The position numbers and the translations under genes were made by a program. Shown one piece after another: positions 43,351 to 55,683 of a DNA stretch of 64,000 nucleotides. The DNA is from Enchytraeus crypticus (Eukaryota > Annelida > Clitellata > Enchytraeida > Enchytraeidae), in contig CAJHZI010000806.1 in the NCBI GenBank assembly GCA_905160935.1, positions 688,501 through 752,500 on the forward strand, given 5' to 3'. Under the pieces are notes generated by a model. That model searched no databases and was not told where the DNA came from. It worked only from the letters and a program-made list of their open reading frames with translations. Numbering within the stretch: position 1 is the stretch's first letter; each line of letters starts with the position of its first letter.

Positions 43351-44005
43351 TCTTAATTAGTTGTTATCATTAATGCTATTAGTGATATAAATAATTTAAT
43401 TGTTATAATTACTACGAATATTTCACTATACTTTGAGTAGATCTAGTGTAAAAGAAAACTGAGATCACAACTGCGGCTTCAGAATGGCATCAACTACGCT
43501 GCATGGATCGTGACAGGAGATTACGTTTGCTTTTGAACAATGTTAGAGTAAGATTAGCATTAGTAATGGAAGAGTCGGTACATTTTATATGGCAAAATCG
43601 GTTCTTGAATTAGTATGTTTTATCAGACCGAAACGCTATAAGAATATTGAGATTTCTATTATATCGTACGGCCAATGCTGTATTCGTGTAAAGTCTTAAT
43701 CTAGCCTACTTGTCATGTGCCGGTTTGAATATGTGATTTTAGCTGTTTTGAAATTCACAAGCTAAGCAATAATAGGTTAATAAAGAGATTAGTAAAACAG
43801 TTAGGTCCACCTACATGTAGTTCTACTTTTATTGCCGATAAGGTACGTTTTAAGTTAAAATACTGCGGCATAAATACTTAATTACACGAATACACCAATT
43901 CTGCTGTTTATATTTACCTTTACAAAAGTACTACATTATTCAACTTCGATAATTCTAGCTGAAGAATAGTTGAAAAAAATTTGCCATATTTTGGGACTTG
44001 ACAAG

Positions 44006-47000
44006 TCAGCGTCCCAGCAGACATGGAAAGACGTCACTTTTCCACTGATAGGTCAGAGCACCTGGGTGACTGACACGCTGTGGATTGAGAATGTCGCTGT
44101 CACTGAGGAGGCAGCAGAACTGCTCACTAGGATTAGAGTCGTAGTGGATGCCTGCGCAGTCGTTGGCTCTCTCCAAGCAGTAATGGATGCAGTCTCCTTT
44201 AGACATCTTCTGTTGCTCAAAACATCCCAGTGACGCAAACACTGTTATATTGTTTTCTTCAGTCTTCCAAAAGTTGGCCTGTTCGAACACTGTAATGATA
44301 GCAGATAATTATATTGCATATACTAAGTAACGCCTTCTCTAGTTGTATCCATAATCAAACAAATTTCAACGTTCCTTATTAGTTACGATAATTATCGCTC
44401 TGTTATTTGTTCACTTTAAATTTTTGGACAGAATATGTATGTATAGGCCTGTCGGAACACTGAAATGACAGCAGATACACATAACATCATTACAAATGAC
44501 AAGTAGGAAATTCACAGAGTTAATCATAGAATTGTGACCGAGTTTTATCGACAGACCTCAACTTGATTATTTTGATGGAATCCAATTAGAAAACATAGAC
44601 CTTAAGGAAGGAAGATATTAGGAAACTAGAAGCATTGGATATGTGGATATGCGGAGGGCGAAGGTCGATATTTTATGTACAGTGTCAATTACAATAAAAT
44701 GTAAATTTAAATCTAGTAGGATAATACCTATCAACATTCAATATATATTTTGCTGCTAAAATATATGCCACATATATGGAATAAATCATATTTATCAAAG
44801 CGTGAACTATACAACAGAAATATAATATTTCTATAAAAATACTGTCTACCAACGTGAAGAGTCTACATGGGTGTCGAGAGGATTCTGTAGGGAAATTGAT
44901 GTAGTTTCACGGATCCCTAACTCCGTCAGGTAAGCCACAAACTTTCCACCATTGAGGCACTTGATAATGTATGTCTCCTCACCAGATGGCAGCTGCATGA
45001 TCTTCCCGGACACGTCGTCATCCCAGAACTTAGTCCATCCAGTGGGGTCAAAGAGAGCACCATTCAACATGAGATTTGAAGCGCAATTGGGAGAAGCAAT
45101 CAGGATCAGGAAATGCAAGAAGGAATCTACTTCAGGAGTCATTGTTGTGAAGATGTATTCACTCTGACCGTACTCCAGAGGTCGTAAACTCATAAGATAA
45201 GTATTTCCTGCATCACCGGGATTTGACAAACAGGATTTTCCAATCAAGGTGGCTTGTATGTCATTGGTAGCATTGATACGATAAGCATTTCCAGTGGGAA
45301 GATTAATTTGGACCATTCCATAAGGCAAAATCCTGACGCTCGCTGTCAAGTTTCCGTATAAATCTGTTACGTTGCACACAGTGTAGCTTGATAATGCTGC
45401 AAAATATCCACACAATAAGCATTTAATTTTTTATATTTAAAATTTAAATAGATATTTGACTTCGTCTTAAAGGCAAAGATTCGTATTATGCACTTAAATA
45501 ATAAAAAGTATTATGCACGGAAATAATAAAAATCCGTCCTCGAACGGATTTTTATTATTTCCGGACCCACTTCTAGTATAGGTTTGATTAAAGCTGATAA
45601 AACTAAAGTTAACGTCAGTTTCCCCACTCGAAAGCAATTTCAGTGACGGACGAGCCCATGATTTGAACCCCGCACATACTGATCCGCGATCGAGTACCGA
45701 CGTCGCCACTAGAGTTCGCAGCTTCTCTTTTAACGGCTTTTATCGACTAATATTTTCACGAGGAATCGGGTAGTAGCATTTTGAGATGATAAATCTTTTC
45801 TAGTATCGTTTATCTCGAAAGTCCTATCTAGTATTCGTTTTCAACCCATTGTGTTAAGGGTCCATCTCCCATGCATACTCTTGGAGATCGGTCCTCGCAA
45901 TTGGGTTTTCAAAATCCCCGGGTAGCCAGTATGATAGCCCTGCCGGAGTAGTGATTGGGGATTTGCACCAAGTCGTAATGGATGTGTAGGATATGCTGTT
46001 TTATTTCTAGCTTCTCCAGGTCTTTTTTGAATGATAATATTATTTATATTAACCGTCCTATTAATTGTTTTCTCCTACGTCTCGCCGTATTACGTGCATT
46101 TTAATAATTTCTTTTATCTTAATTAGAAATATACGGATTATTTTTATGTTCATTTCTAGATAAAGTCTTATTTCTATAAGCTTTTCTGTTCACTTGTGTT
46201 TTTCTCGATAAATGTTGATGTAGGTGGTTACACTTGATTTTCATTTGATATTTGTATTTGCTGGGTAACCCATAGTTGAGTAGTACCAAAGGTTGTAGAT
46301 TCTCCTTGAAAGTGGAATGGCAATGGCATGGTCTCCAATAGTTGTAGGTTTGGAGATAAAGTTTGGCATTAGGTACTAAAAAGTGAGCGGATTGCTGCCC
46401 TCCCAAAAAATGGTAAAAATGTTCCTCCTACTTTTATTCCGTTTTCAATGTCTTCCATGGCTTCATTCACTATTGCCTCAGCGTAAATATTAAACCGCAG
46501 AGGCAAAATGCTACAAAATTATCTTACTCCACGTCCTATTTCACCTTCTTCTGAGTACTCTTGTTGGATTTTGATTACTGCTCTTTGATTAATTTGCAAA
46601 TTTATATTAGTCTTCTATCACTCCAGTCAGTTCCTATTCTTTTCAAGAATAGAAACTATTCTAGAAATATTCTTTTCAAGAATAGGAACTCATCAAGAAT
46701 AGGAACTCATCAAGAATTCATCATCTTTATCCAATTAATCCTGTCAAAGGCCTTCTCAAAGCCCACAAAGAGTACAAAAAACGTCATTTCCATATTCTAA
46801 ACTTCTTTCGCAAAGAATCTGCATTACCCCTATTTCTTCATAGTTTCCACTATATATTAAAATTATGAACTAGCCCTGCTCATTGCATCTATAAATGAAT
46901 CCTCTCTGGGGTCTAAAATTTCGTCGTGAGAAAATTTTAAAATCTTATTTGAAAAATGTCACTCATTTCAAGGAATTATTTCAAAATTTCTTTCATTTTG

Positions 47001-49050
47001 TTATAAATCCAACACTACTTATTAATGCAACCTATGAAACGAAATATAGCATCAATTCAGAAGAATTGATTTTGAAAGTAAATAGCAAATCAGAATTTGT
47101 ACTAAAATATTTACACTAATTTTGTTAGGTTTTAAAGTTCACATATTACAAATAATTTTTCTCGGATGCTTAAATAAATTTGATTAGAATATTACCAAAT
47201 ATTGCAGAAATGTGCAAATCAAAATAAGAATTATCTATCAAGTAGAGATAAATATTTGCAAATAATTTATTACCAGTCAGACGAAGGATATCACCATTTG
47301 GTCTCAGTGGAGTGCTCATCACGTAATACTCTCTACGTAGTTTATCCAAGGGAAGAAGTGCATCAGTCTGATAGTTCATGCAATACTCTCCAGTATGTGT
47401 AAGCGACACACCCGTTAACACACCAACAGGCTTGTTAGCAGTAATCAGCGTGCCACTCAGATCGGCTCCCGTGTCATCGGTAACCTGAATCTTTAGAATA
47501 AACATGGTTGAAAATAGGGCCATAAAAATATCAGATAAGTGTCATTAAATGCGAAAACACGTGAGCAAAGCTATAGTAAAAATAACACAAATAAAATAAA
47601 TAATACCTAAGTGGTTCAGAAATCTAACCGTTGGTAAAATGTAACTTCTGATCTGAGAAAGTTAAAAGGCTGCATGCAGTAGATCGAAAAAAACTGTTGT
47701 CATACCCATTTTGATGCTTGGAATACTGCTTCAAATTTTGCAGCATAAGATTTATCGTGCTGCAATTGCTAATGCTAAGAAACAGTGCTACTCTTCTCTG
47801 ATCAATATGGATGTGAATACCAAGATTTTATGGAAAACAGTCAATGATCTTTTCCTTAGAACTATTTCTCCTTTTCTTCCATCTACATGTATACCTGTTG
47901 AGTCCCAGCCCCAACAATTTTCCAGTTACTTTACTGACAAAGCAAAAATAACTGGAGTCACCAGGATTTCAGTGTTAGGGGGGGGGGTCAAAATTTGTTC
48001 AGACTATAGTTTCATGGGTCCTCGGACATTTTATCCATCGATAACTTGACAGCCTCCCCCCCCGCCCGCCGCTGTGCACTGCTTCTTGACGGTTTCATAT
48101 GCGGTACTCTAGTGGCTATTAAAAGAATGATACAGTTTGCTTTAATTTATTTGAACTGTTATGTCTGCGTTGAGTTGTGTATGCATGTATATACAGTAGA
48201 TGTGTAGGCCTATCTAGGATTATTACGGTATAGTTCATCTCTACATATACATAAGTGTTATTCTATCAATCTAATAAGAATTTAACTTCCGATTTCTCAC
48301 CAAAAGGCAGAGTCAGAGACGCTAAATAAACTATATCTTTATATAATATAAACTTATAAATTTTTACCTGAAGAATTTCAAATTTGTTGATGATCTCAGA
48401 AATAATGTCACCTTTACCATAGGTTACTCCGTTGTAAGTAACCGTCATGTCTACAGGTAAGGAGCCTCGCAGAGTTATTGATACTTGAGTGTTGTCCTCT
48501 GATCCAGCTACGGCGAACCCGTATGGTCCTAATCCACCTATCGAATCGTTATAGTAGTAAGTTGTTACTATATATTCATTTCCAAGGCTTGTCGTTGGCA
48601 TAGCGCTGTATCCACCTGATATATGAGGTCCGGTCACTATGGCCTGAACCGCAACGTGCTGTGATGAGCAAATCTGAAGTACTGCAGAAATTTAAATATG
48701 GGTAATACTTATTACAATATAGTTAGTTCTTGTCTCTATAAATCTTTCTTGTGTTCGGCTAGCTATCTTGTCCAAGAAGCACATTCCTACAAGCTGGTAG
48801 GCTTTCACGATCAATTAGAGCGCTCCTTTGGCCATCAAGCGGCCATCAATCATAAAGTTTATGTCTTAATTAACTAAATGAAGTCTAATATTAAGCTATA
48901 TAATATGTGGCTTCTGAAATTATTTCAAGCCACCTTCCTCAAGCCAGATCTGTTAAGTCGTCGCTTGCGATTAATCTTACGTTTAGTAAGATGTAATACG
49001 TTTAGATGTAGTACGTTTAGTAATTGCTTTATTGATATGGATGCAATGCG

Positions 49051-49104
<54 letters not shown>

Positions 49105-51615
49105 ACATTAGAGTTATATGCGCTAAATGTGTAATTTGTAAATTAAAGCGTCATTCAAAAAGTTTTTAAATTCGTTTTTTAATTGAGGTTTATGAATTTT
49201 GTCCTCTAACAGGGGTTAGCCTAATATTTCCATTGTTTTGATGGGAAAACGAGGGTAATATAATTAATGAGAATAGCATGATGAAAGTGGTTGTCCTCAA
49301 CAAAATAAATCTTTTGTGCCTACTGGCTTACTTCCGAGAAACGTTTTATAGAATAGTTACGTGGTGAAGATTTAATGTATGGTATAATGGGAAGGTTTTT
49401 ACTAAAGGAGCAGAGACTATGAGAGGGTTGATTGATTGACAAAATATCAGATAGATAGGATAGTTCACCATAATTTAAAAATGAAAGTTAAGAAAGCTAT
49501 CGAAATTTTATTCGTTCGGAAACTAGAACCCAGTGCGGTTTCTTAGGAAGAGTAGAAGAGTGAGATTTGAGTATGTTTATGTTACAGACGACTGGAGAAA
49601 GATAATTTTATACGTGTTGGAGACGAATTAGAGTGTGTTTTGGCATACGAGAGGCCCAAGTTACTTGAAATGTTAAGTATATACTGCATGTAGGCCTAGG
49701 AGCTAGCGACATAAGTAATTGGAGTTACCCTTATTGGTCTTCTGAGTTCCGATTGATATCAGATCCACAGGTAGAGAGACATTGACTGAGCTCTGGGACA
49801 TCACATGGACGCTCTCCATGACGTATCCAGGTGTCCCGTACGAGATCCCGGGAGTGGACAGCTGCACGTAAGCCACTCTGCTGTTGGGATTGCTGATGTA
49901 GACATGGACTGTGGGAATGAGTCCCGAATAAAATTCTGTGAATCCAATGAGAAATGTTTTCCCTCCCCGGGTGATTGCTTAATAATCAATTTGAAAGCAA
50001 ATTAGTCAGTAAGAGATTGCGGGAATTGCATGGAATCACACAGTCTCTCGCATAGTCTATTTTTGTTGCCTTTTTAAAATTCGAAGTCGTGGGACTAATA
50101 ACAACTCTCGTATATAGTCGATTTGAAAATATTGAACAAATATAAGTACAATAGCCACTTGAACTTTGCCGTTTAAGGTCTAAATGTAGGGCCTTATTCA
50201 TTGATAGAAATAGGCCTAAAATGCTTCGATAGCCAGTGTATTCGTCTTTCCTTAAATTTATTAAAGCCAATGAAACCGAATAGACTTTCAGATGTAGTAT
50301 GACAAGACTATACATATAAAATTATGCTATCAGAAATTCAATTATTTAAATATCTTAATATCTTGCGAATTAATATCGGCAAATAAATCTTAGGAAATTA
50401 TGACTTATGGAATTCCGGATTTAATTGGTAATACACCCATATCAAATAATCACTTATCATATCATACAAGGATCATGGATTTAACATGTTCCAAACTCTT
50501 GTCATGAGTCCAAATTTAGGCCTGTTGACATCCCAACCAATCTTTTTGTGTGGGTGCAAGTGAAATAGCTTGCCCCGGTGATTTTTTGAAGTTAGAATGC
50601 ATTTAAATTCACTTTCCGATTGGTAGCAAGTTAGACCGTTTATTACAGTGTATTAACACGTTTGAAATTTGTCGGCCTGCAGGCCAAAGGGTATCAAATA
50701 TAAATTTGACGAAATAATATTTCCAGGAGGACACTCAATAAAAAATGTCGACACATTCTATCTCCATATATGAACTTGTATATATACAAATTTGACCAAT
50801 GTGAGCAATTCCGACAAATCCCGCAAGTCTATAAAAAACTAATGTTAACGTCAGTGTCCTCATTCGAAAGCGATGTCAGTGACGGGCGAGCCCAGGATTT
50901 GAACCCCGCACATACTGATCCGCGATCGAATAAAACTTAGTGACATCGCCACTGGTTCCAACCGAAGCCTGGAGCCACACTTGCTCCAACCGAATAGTCT
51001 AAGCAAAGCCGACTGCAAATTTATAACTTCTAAACAATAAACTCAAATTGGCGGCGGGAGTGCCTTCGTCGTTGTAGTCATGCGTTATAGAATAAAAATG
51101 ATAAAGGAACAATATTATTAATAAAACGGCTTAGATGGTTTGCAGGAACTAAACATAGTTTGCATATTTTAGTGATGAATCAAATAATCATTTTCAATGC
51201 TAGACTCAATGAAAATTTTTGAACGCTTCCTCATCTAAGCAATTAGAATTTTTTAAAAACAGATTTCTCTCTTCCAGAGAGTGAGTGTCAATTACAAGTG
51301 CAGTGTATGTTATTTATGTGTTAGATTGAAAATAATTTGTTATAGGCCAATAGGCCTATATTTTTCGAGCTTATAATACAGAAATTTGAACTGTCGTGCT
51401 AAAAAGCTAAGTTTTATCAATAATTATATTTTAAGCTAAGCGTTTAAAACGTAAAGTCTGAACTAAATATTCCTTAAGTTTTGCTAGATTTCTTTCATAA
51501 AAATGCATAAGAATATAAAATGCACAATACGAGCATACTTACTGAAGTATATTGCACACTCCATAAGGAGTCCGTATATGATCCTGAAAGGTAGTATTTT
51601 AGTGAGCTTAGTCAT
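44006..51615 (-). CDS. G2: secreted IgGFc-binding-domain / PAN-like protein
   Basis: Exons on the minus strand are 51543-51615, 49729-49962, 48368-48681, 47274-47490, 44854-45396 and 44006-44289 (TGA). Phases are 1,1,0,1,1 and the product is 554 residues, one codon shorter than G1 in exon 5. The signal peptide is MTKLTKILP followed by a hydrophobic IIYGLLMECAIYF stretch. Exon 2 differs from G1 at only 3 of 78 residues by my count, but exon 3 differs at 22 of 105 ([31 protein letters not shown]). The last exon keeps all seven cysteines ([22 protein letters not shown]). Introns are short compared with G1 and lack the G1/G3 LINE-SINE block in intron 3. A possible AATAAA lies 173 nt beyond the stop. 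It is probably a functional secreted paralogue. Confidence 0.85.
44560..44690 (+). mobile_element. LINE-A fragment in G2 intron 5
   Basis: GACCTTAAGGAAGGAAGATA and AACTAGAAGCATTGGATATG match the [21 protein letters not shown] part of LINE-A. The fragment is very short. Confidence 0.55.
45590..45720 (-). repeat. SINE-1, copy 4
   Basis: Inverted copy with GTTAACGTCAGTTTCCCC and GACGAGCCCATGATTTGAAC. It lies in G2 intron 4. Just before it, 45505-45560 holds a short inverted repeat (AATAAAAATCCGT, ACGGATTTTTATT). Confidence 0.65.
46420..46850 (-). mobile_element. LINE-A internal fragment
   Basis: The inverted sequence matches 35270-35590 of the large LINE-A copy (motif A to motif B region; CTGTCAAAGGCCTTCTC corresponds to the KAFDR segment). 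A local triplication of AAGAATAGGAACTCATC lies at 46675-46720. It lies in G2 intron 4. Confidence 0.7.
47700..48060 (+). mobile_element. CR1-like LINE internal fragment
   Basis: The frame 47711-48049 contains YSSLINMDVNTKILWKTVND, then QQFSSYFTDKAKIT, a pattern seen between endonuclease and reverse transcriptase of CR1-type elements. It ends near a G run (47979-47987). It is antisense in G2 intron 3. Confidence 0.55.
48690..49720. other. G2 intron 2
   Basis: No gene. There is a TA tract at 49054-49103 with a degenerate TACGTTTAG repeat just before it, and TAGGCCTA at 49691. Confidence 0.55.
49980..51540. other. G2 intron 1 with a SINE-1 copy
   Basis: SINE-1 copy 5 (minus) occupies about 50833-50975 (GTTAACGTCAGTGTCCTC, GAGCCCAGGATTTGAAC). 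TAGGCCTA occurs at 50211 and 51351. No coding region. Confidence 0.6.
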
Positions 51616-51619
51616 TTCC

Positions 51620-53150
51620 AAATGAATGAATATTAAGGCAGTACTGCGATATATAACTTATCTGAAAATTATAAGTAACATTTAGAATTTCGTTGTATTG
51701 TATTCAATTGCATTCAATTGCATTCAAACATTGTATAAAAATTGTATATTCATATAAGTGTTAACAAAACAGTCAATTTAGCAAAATAATTTGAATTCAC
51801 GAAGAGTAAAATCCTTTCGCAATGAAGTTCCTTAAGGAAAACGTCATTTAGTGATTTCAATGTTGCAAAAAATATAATTTCAGAGAATATAATTTAAGCG
51901 AAATCAATAGCCGCGAAACTGCTGTTAAGACTAATTTTTTTGCAGCACTAAGAATTGAGACGCCAGCCAAACACAAACGGTACGTCGAATTAAAAGGACA
52001 GTATGTTTCCTTTCTTCCTTCGCTTTCAATGCTATCGTGACAAGAAGCAGTCATTAAACACAATGGGCAATTCAATGGCGCGGCATTTGTATTAGTTGTT
52101 GAGAAAGTAAATTAAGGAGCGACCTAGAGACGTTTTTATTGAGAGACATATAGAAGTTTTTAATAAGCGACATTACCTTCGTAGGCCTACTCTGTTCTTT
52201 TCTGATATTATTTTAAGTGTAATATTAAAACATATTATTTTTTATAATTGTCAGAAATGTCTTACGTTAGAAGTTAAGATATTAAATTTGGTTTTTAATG
52301 TTCAAAAATAACAATAAGTAATTTTATGCGCGGATTTAAGAATAACCTTCCAACACCCTAGGGATTTGTTTCTTTGAAAGCTGTCAACACTCGGTCTTCC
52401 AAGGTGGTCGCTCACAATGAAATAACTGCGAGATGGAGCTTAACTTCGTTTAACTGACGCTTAGCATGATCGAGTGCGATAGATCCGCCAGTCTCTAAAT
52501 CAATATCTGAGAATTATTGTTAACTGGCAAAATGTATAGTTCGATCTAAAGCAAAAAATCCCGCCCAATTCTTATATCGCCTCCATTCTTACCTGTCTTC
52601 CGCCTCCCTCTTCCTGTCCTCGTATACATGATCTTTTTGTGCTATGCGTTGATTTACTACTCCTTCTCGGGGGATTCAGATTGTGACGAGATAGGCCGCC
52701 TATGCCTTCCTCAGCTTCGAATAACATTTACTGGCCTGGAGCGTCATTCCCTGAAAACTATCCTGTTTACCCATAATATAAATATAGCATAAGAATAATT
52801 AGAGTGTTATTATTGTCCATGACAACATCGAGAACCGTTTGGATTGTGAAAATCCAAACGGTTAGAAAAATAAGGCTGCAACGGAGCAAACTCTTACCCA
52901 AGAAAACTTTTCCAACGATAAATAGAATTAAAGAAAAGAAAGTTTACGTGCTGGTTGCAATTCATGGACACTATATTTAGAAGAGATGTGGAAAGGTAGG
53001 TTTTCAACTGCTTTTTGGAAACTGCTCATAGGAAAGCAAAGGCCGATGCGATATAAAACATAACTACCGAAAACTAAAAGTACTTATTAAAAAGACACGT
53101 ACTTAAAGTAACTAATTGAGTTTTAGGACCTATTATAAGCGGAAAAGTCC
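51620..53150. other. Upstream region of G2
   Basis: No gene. 52327-52390 is an inverted copy of the 19230-19300 repeat, and TAGGCCTA occurs at 52182. At 52828-52862 an inverted repeat (AACCGTTTGGATT, AATCCAAACGGTT) lies next to a relic of the CR1-like terminus. No core promoter could be assigned. Confidence 0.45.
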
Positions 53151-53159
53151 ACAAAAAGG

Positions 53160-53352
53160 TCACAGATTGCAGAATGAAAGGAAATACTGTAGTCTAGATT
53201 AGAGGCAGAGGCAGGACAAGACTGGGAATGTTAGATGACTTAAAGATTCACTTATATGTGACATGAAGAAGAAAGCGGAAGTTAGATAAGAGTGGAGACG
53301 TTATATGTCATGGGCCTGCCAGTAGGCAGTGCATTACGCATTACGACAGAGA

Positions 53353-53402
<50 letters not shown>
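53160..53402 (+). mobile_element. LINE-A 3' end with GA tail
   Basis: AGAGGCAGAGGCAGGACAAG and GGAATGTTAGATGACTTAAA, then the terminus GGGCCTGCCAGTAGGCAGTG, then after about 20 nt a GA microsatellite to 53402. A clear example of the LINE-hairpin-microsatellite arrangement. Confidence 0.8.
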
Positions 53403-53404
<2 letters not shown>

Positions 53405-53409
53405 GCTTC

Positions 53410-54760
53410 ATCAGTTTGCGATATGAAAGTAACGTTAAAACGTTATCATTTGATGAATCATTAATATTAAGCCTAAATTCATTTTAGCAGAAAACTTAAA
53501 GGACAACTGGAGGCATGCTGATTAGGGAAAATTGAGATCCATTCAGAAATTTAAGGAATGAAAGAGTAACATTACTTTCTTAAAATTACCGTGAAGCTTC
53601 CTGCTGACTGCTTTCTACAGTTTTTAAAATACTTTTTCAAGGTTAGTGGTGAGAAAAGTTAGATTTAGGTTTAAGGTAAAATTCTGGGTACGCCTAAGGG
53701 TTGCGAATTTATGAACAGGATTATATTAGTTTACTGGTTAGTCAACAACTGAGGTTTAGAGCCTTGGGTTTTCAATCAACTTAAATCAAGGTGTTATAAT
53801 AGTTTTTGTCTTAATATGTTTATGTATTATATTTAAATAATGTCTTGCTGATGCACTGTAGGTCTTAAGTTAATAGATTGCTATTCCGTAGCTTTTGAAA
53901 ACATGCCCCTAACTTTCGTTAGCGTTACTGACTTAGGCATACTGCCTAATAAATTCATCACTTAACTGTATTATCAGCAATTTACTCATGAATTGAATTT
54001 AATTGCTATGAATACTATAATTCTAATCATATAATTAAATAAATTATAATCCATAATTTCAGTCTTCACCATGCTGTTCAAATGAAGTTTAATGTAATTT
54101 TTTTCGTCGGACTTAAATCTGATAAACTAATGCAATAAATATGTACTCAAAATTACTTCAACTGTAGGATCTATTTGCATACCATATAGATATGATCAAA
54201 AGTTTTATCGTGAAATTTCAAACTTATCAAAACCTTAGATAATGACATTTTAACTTTGAACTCCTAAGTCTAACTTTATGTTAATTTTTTTATTACTTCT
54301 GCCATATTTTTGCAAAATATTGCTTACTAGTTTAAGACTAATTGTTTACACTTTTTTAGTTCTTCCACATTTTGACACAATTTCAGGTTTAATTCATTTT
54401 AAATCCTATTTAATCAATGATTTGTTTATTTTTTATGCTATTATCTTATCATTGTAATTTTTATCCATAGACCTATATGGCTTGTTAATTTTTAATACTT
54501 GGTAAAACATGTCAGGCTTTAAGGGTTTGTGGTTTGAGTTGGGAGTTAGGTTTAGGATTAGGTTTTGAGGCGGCCCCCTTGCAAAAGTGCTTCAGGCCTT
54601 CCAAGGTATTAATCCGGCACTGGATTTAATTGCACATTTCATATTTTAAATTAATTTAAAGTTTTACTACCATTGCTTAGAAAACAATGCCACTTTTGAA
54701 AGTATTGATACATTTCGGAGATGGATATCTAAGAAGAGAATGTAATCATTTTTCTGAGAC
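53410..54760. other. Intergenic G2-G3, no gene seen
   Basis: AT-rich sequence with no ORF of note and no repeat that I recognise. Confidence 0.5.
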
Positions 54761-54768
54761 TTGGAACA

Positions 54769-55624
54769 TCAGTTTCCCAGCAGACATGGAAAGACGTCAC
54801 TTTTCCACTGATAGGTCAGAGCACCAGGGTGACTGACACGCTGTGGATTGAGAATGTCGCTGTCACTGAAGAGGCAGCAGAACTGCTCGCTAGGATTAGA
54901 GTCGTAGTGGATGCCTGCGCAGTCGTTGAGTCTCGCCAAGCAGTAATGGATGCAGTCTCCTTTTGACATCTTCTGCTGATCAAAACATCCCAGTGAAGCA
55001 AACACTGTTATATTGTTTTCTTCAGTCTTCCAAAAGTTGGCCTGGCGGAACACTGTAATGATAGCAGATAATTATATTGCATATACTAAGTAACGCCTTC
55101 TCTAGTTGTATTCATAATCCAAACAAATTTCAACGTTCCTTATTAGTTACGATAATTATCGCTCTGTTATTTGTTCACTTTAAATTTTTGGACAGAATAT
55201 GTATATTTAAATTCTATCACAAAGGCATAACGCAAATTACAGCTTTCTCATTTCTCAACTGTGACTTTCCTGTGATTTATCTTATGTATGCGTATAAAAT
55301 TGTTTAACACCGCCATATTTTTCAATCCCAAATATTAACACTAAATTGAGTGTTTCGTTATTTATTAATAGTTTATGATCGACTATATTCAATTTACGCA
55401 GTGAAGGCATATATTGACAACTTTTAGGCCTAGGTCTGTATATAAAAAGTAGCTTTTTCTTAGAGGCCTTTAGGAAATTTTTATACACTGATTTACTGAA
55501 AGAACCATGCAACATTACTAGAACGTCCGCCTTAGGATTGAGATGTTAGTGTTCAAATCTACGATGAGTTAAAATTGAGCATTTTTCATAGGTATGTGCA
55601 TGTTTACACAAAATTAGTTTTTGT

Positions 55625-55683
<59 letters not shown>

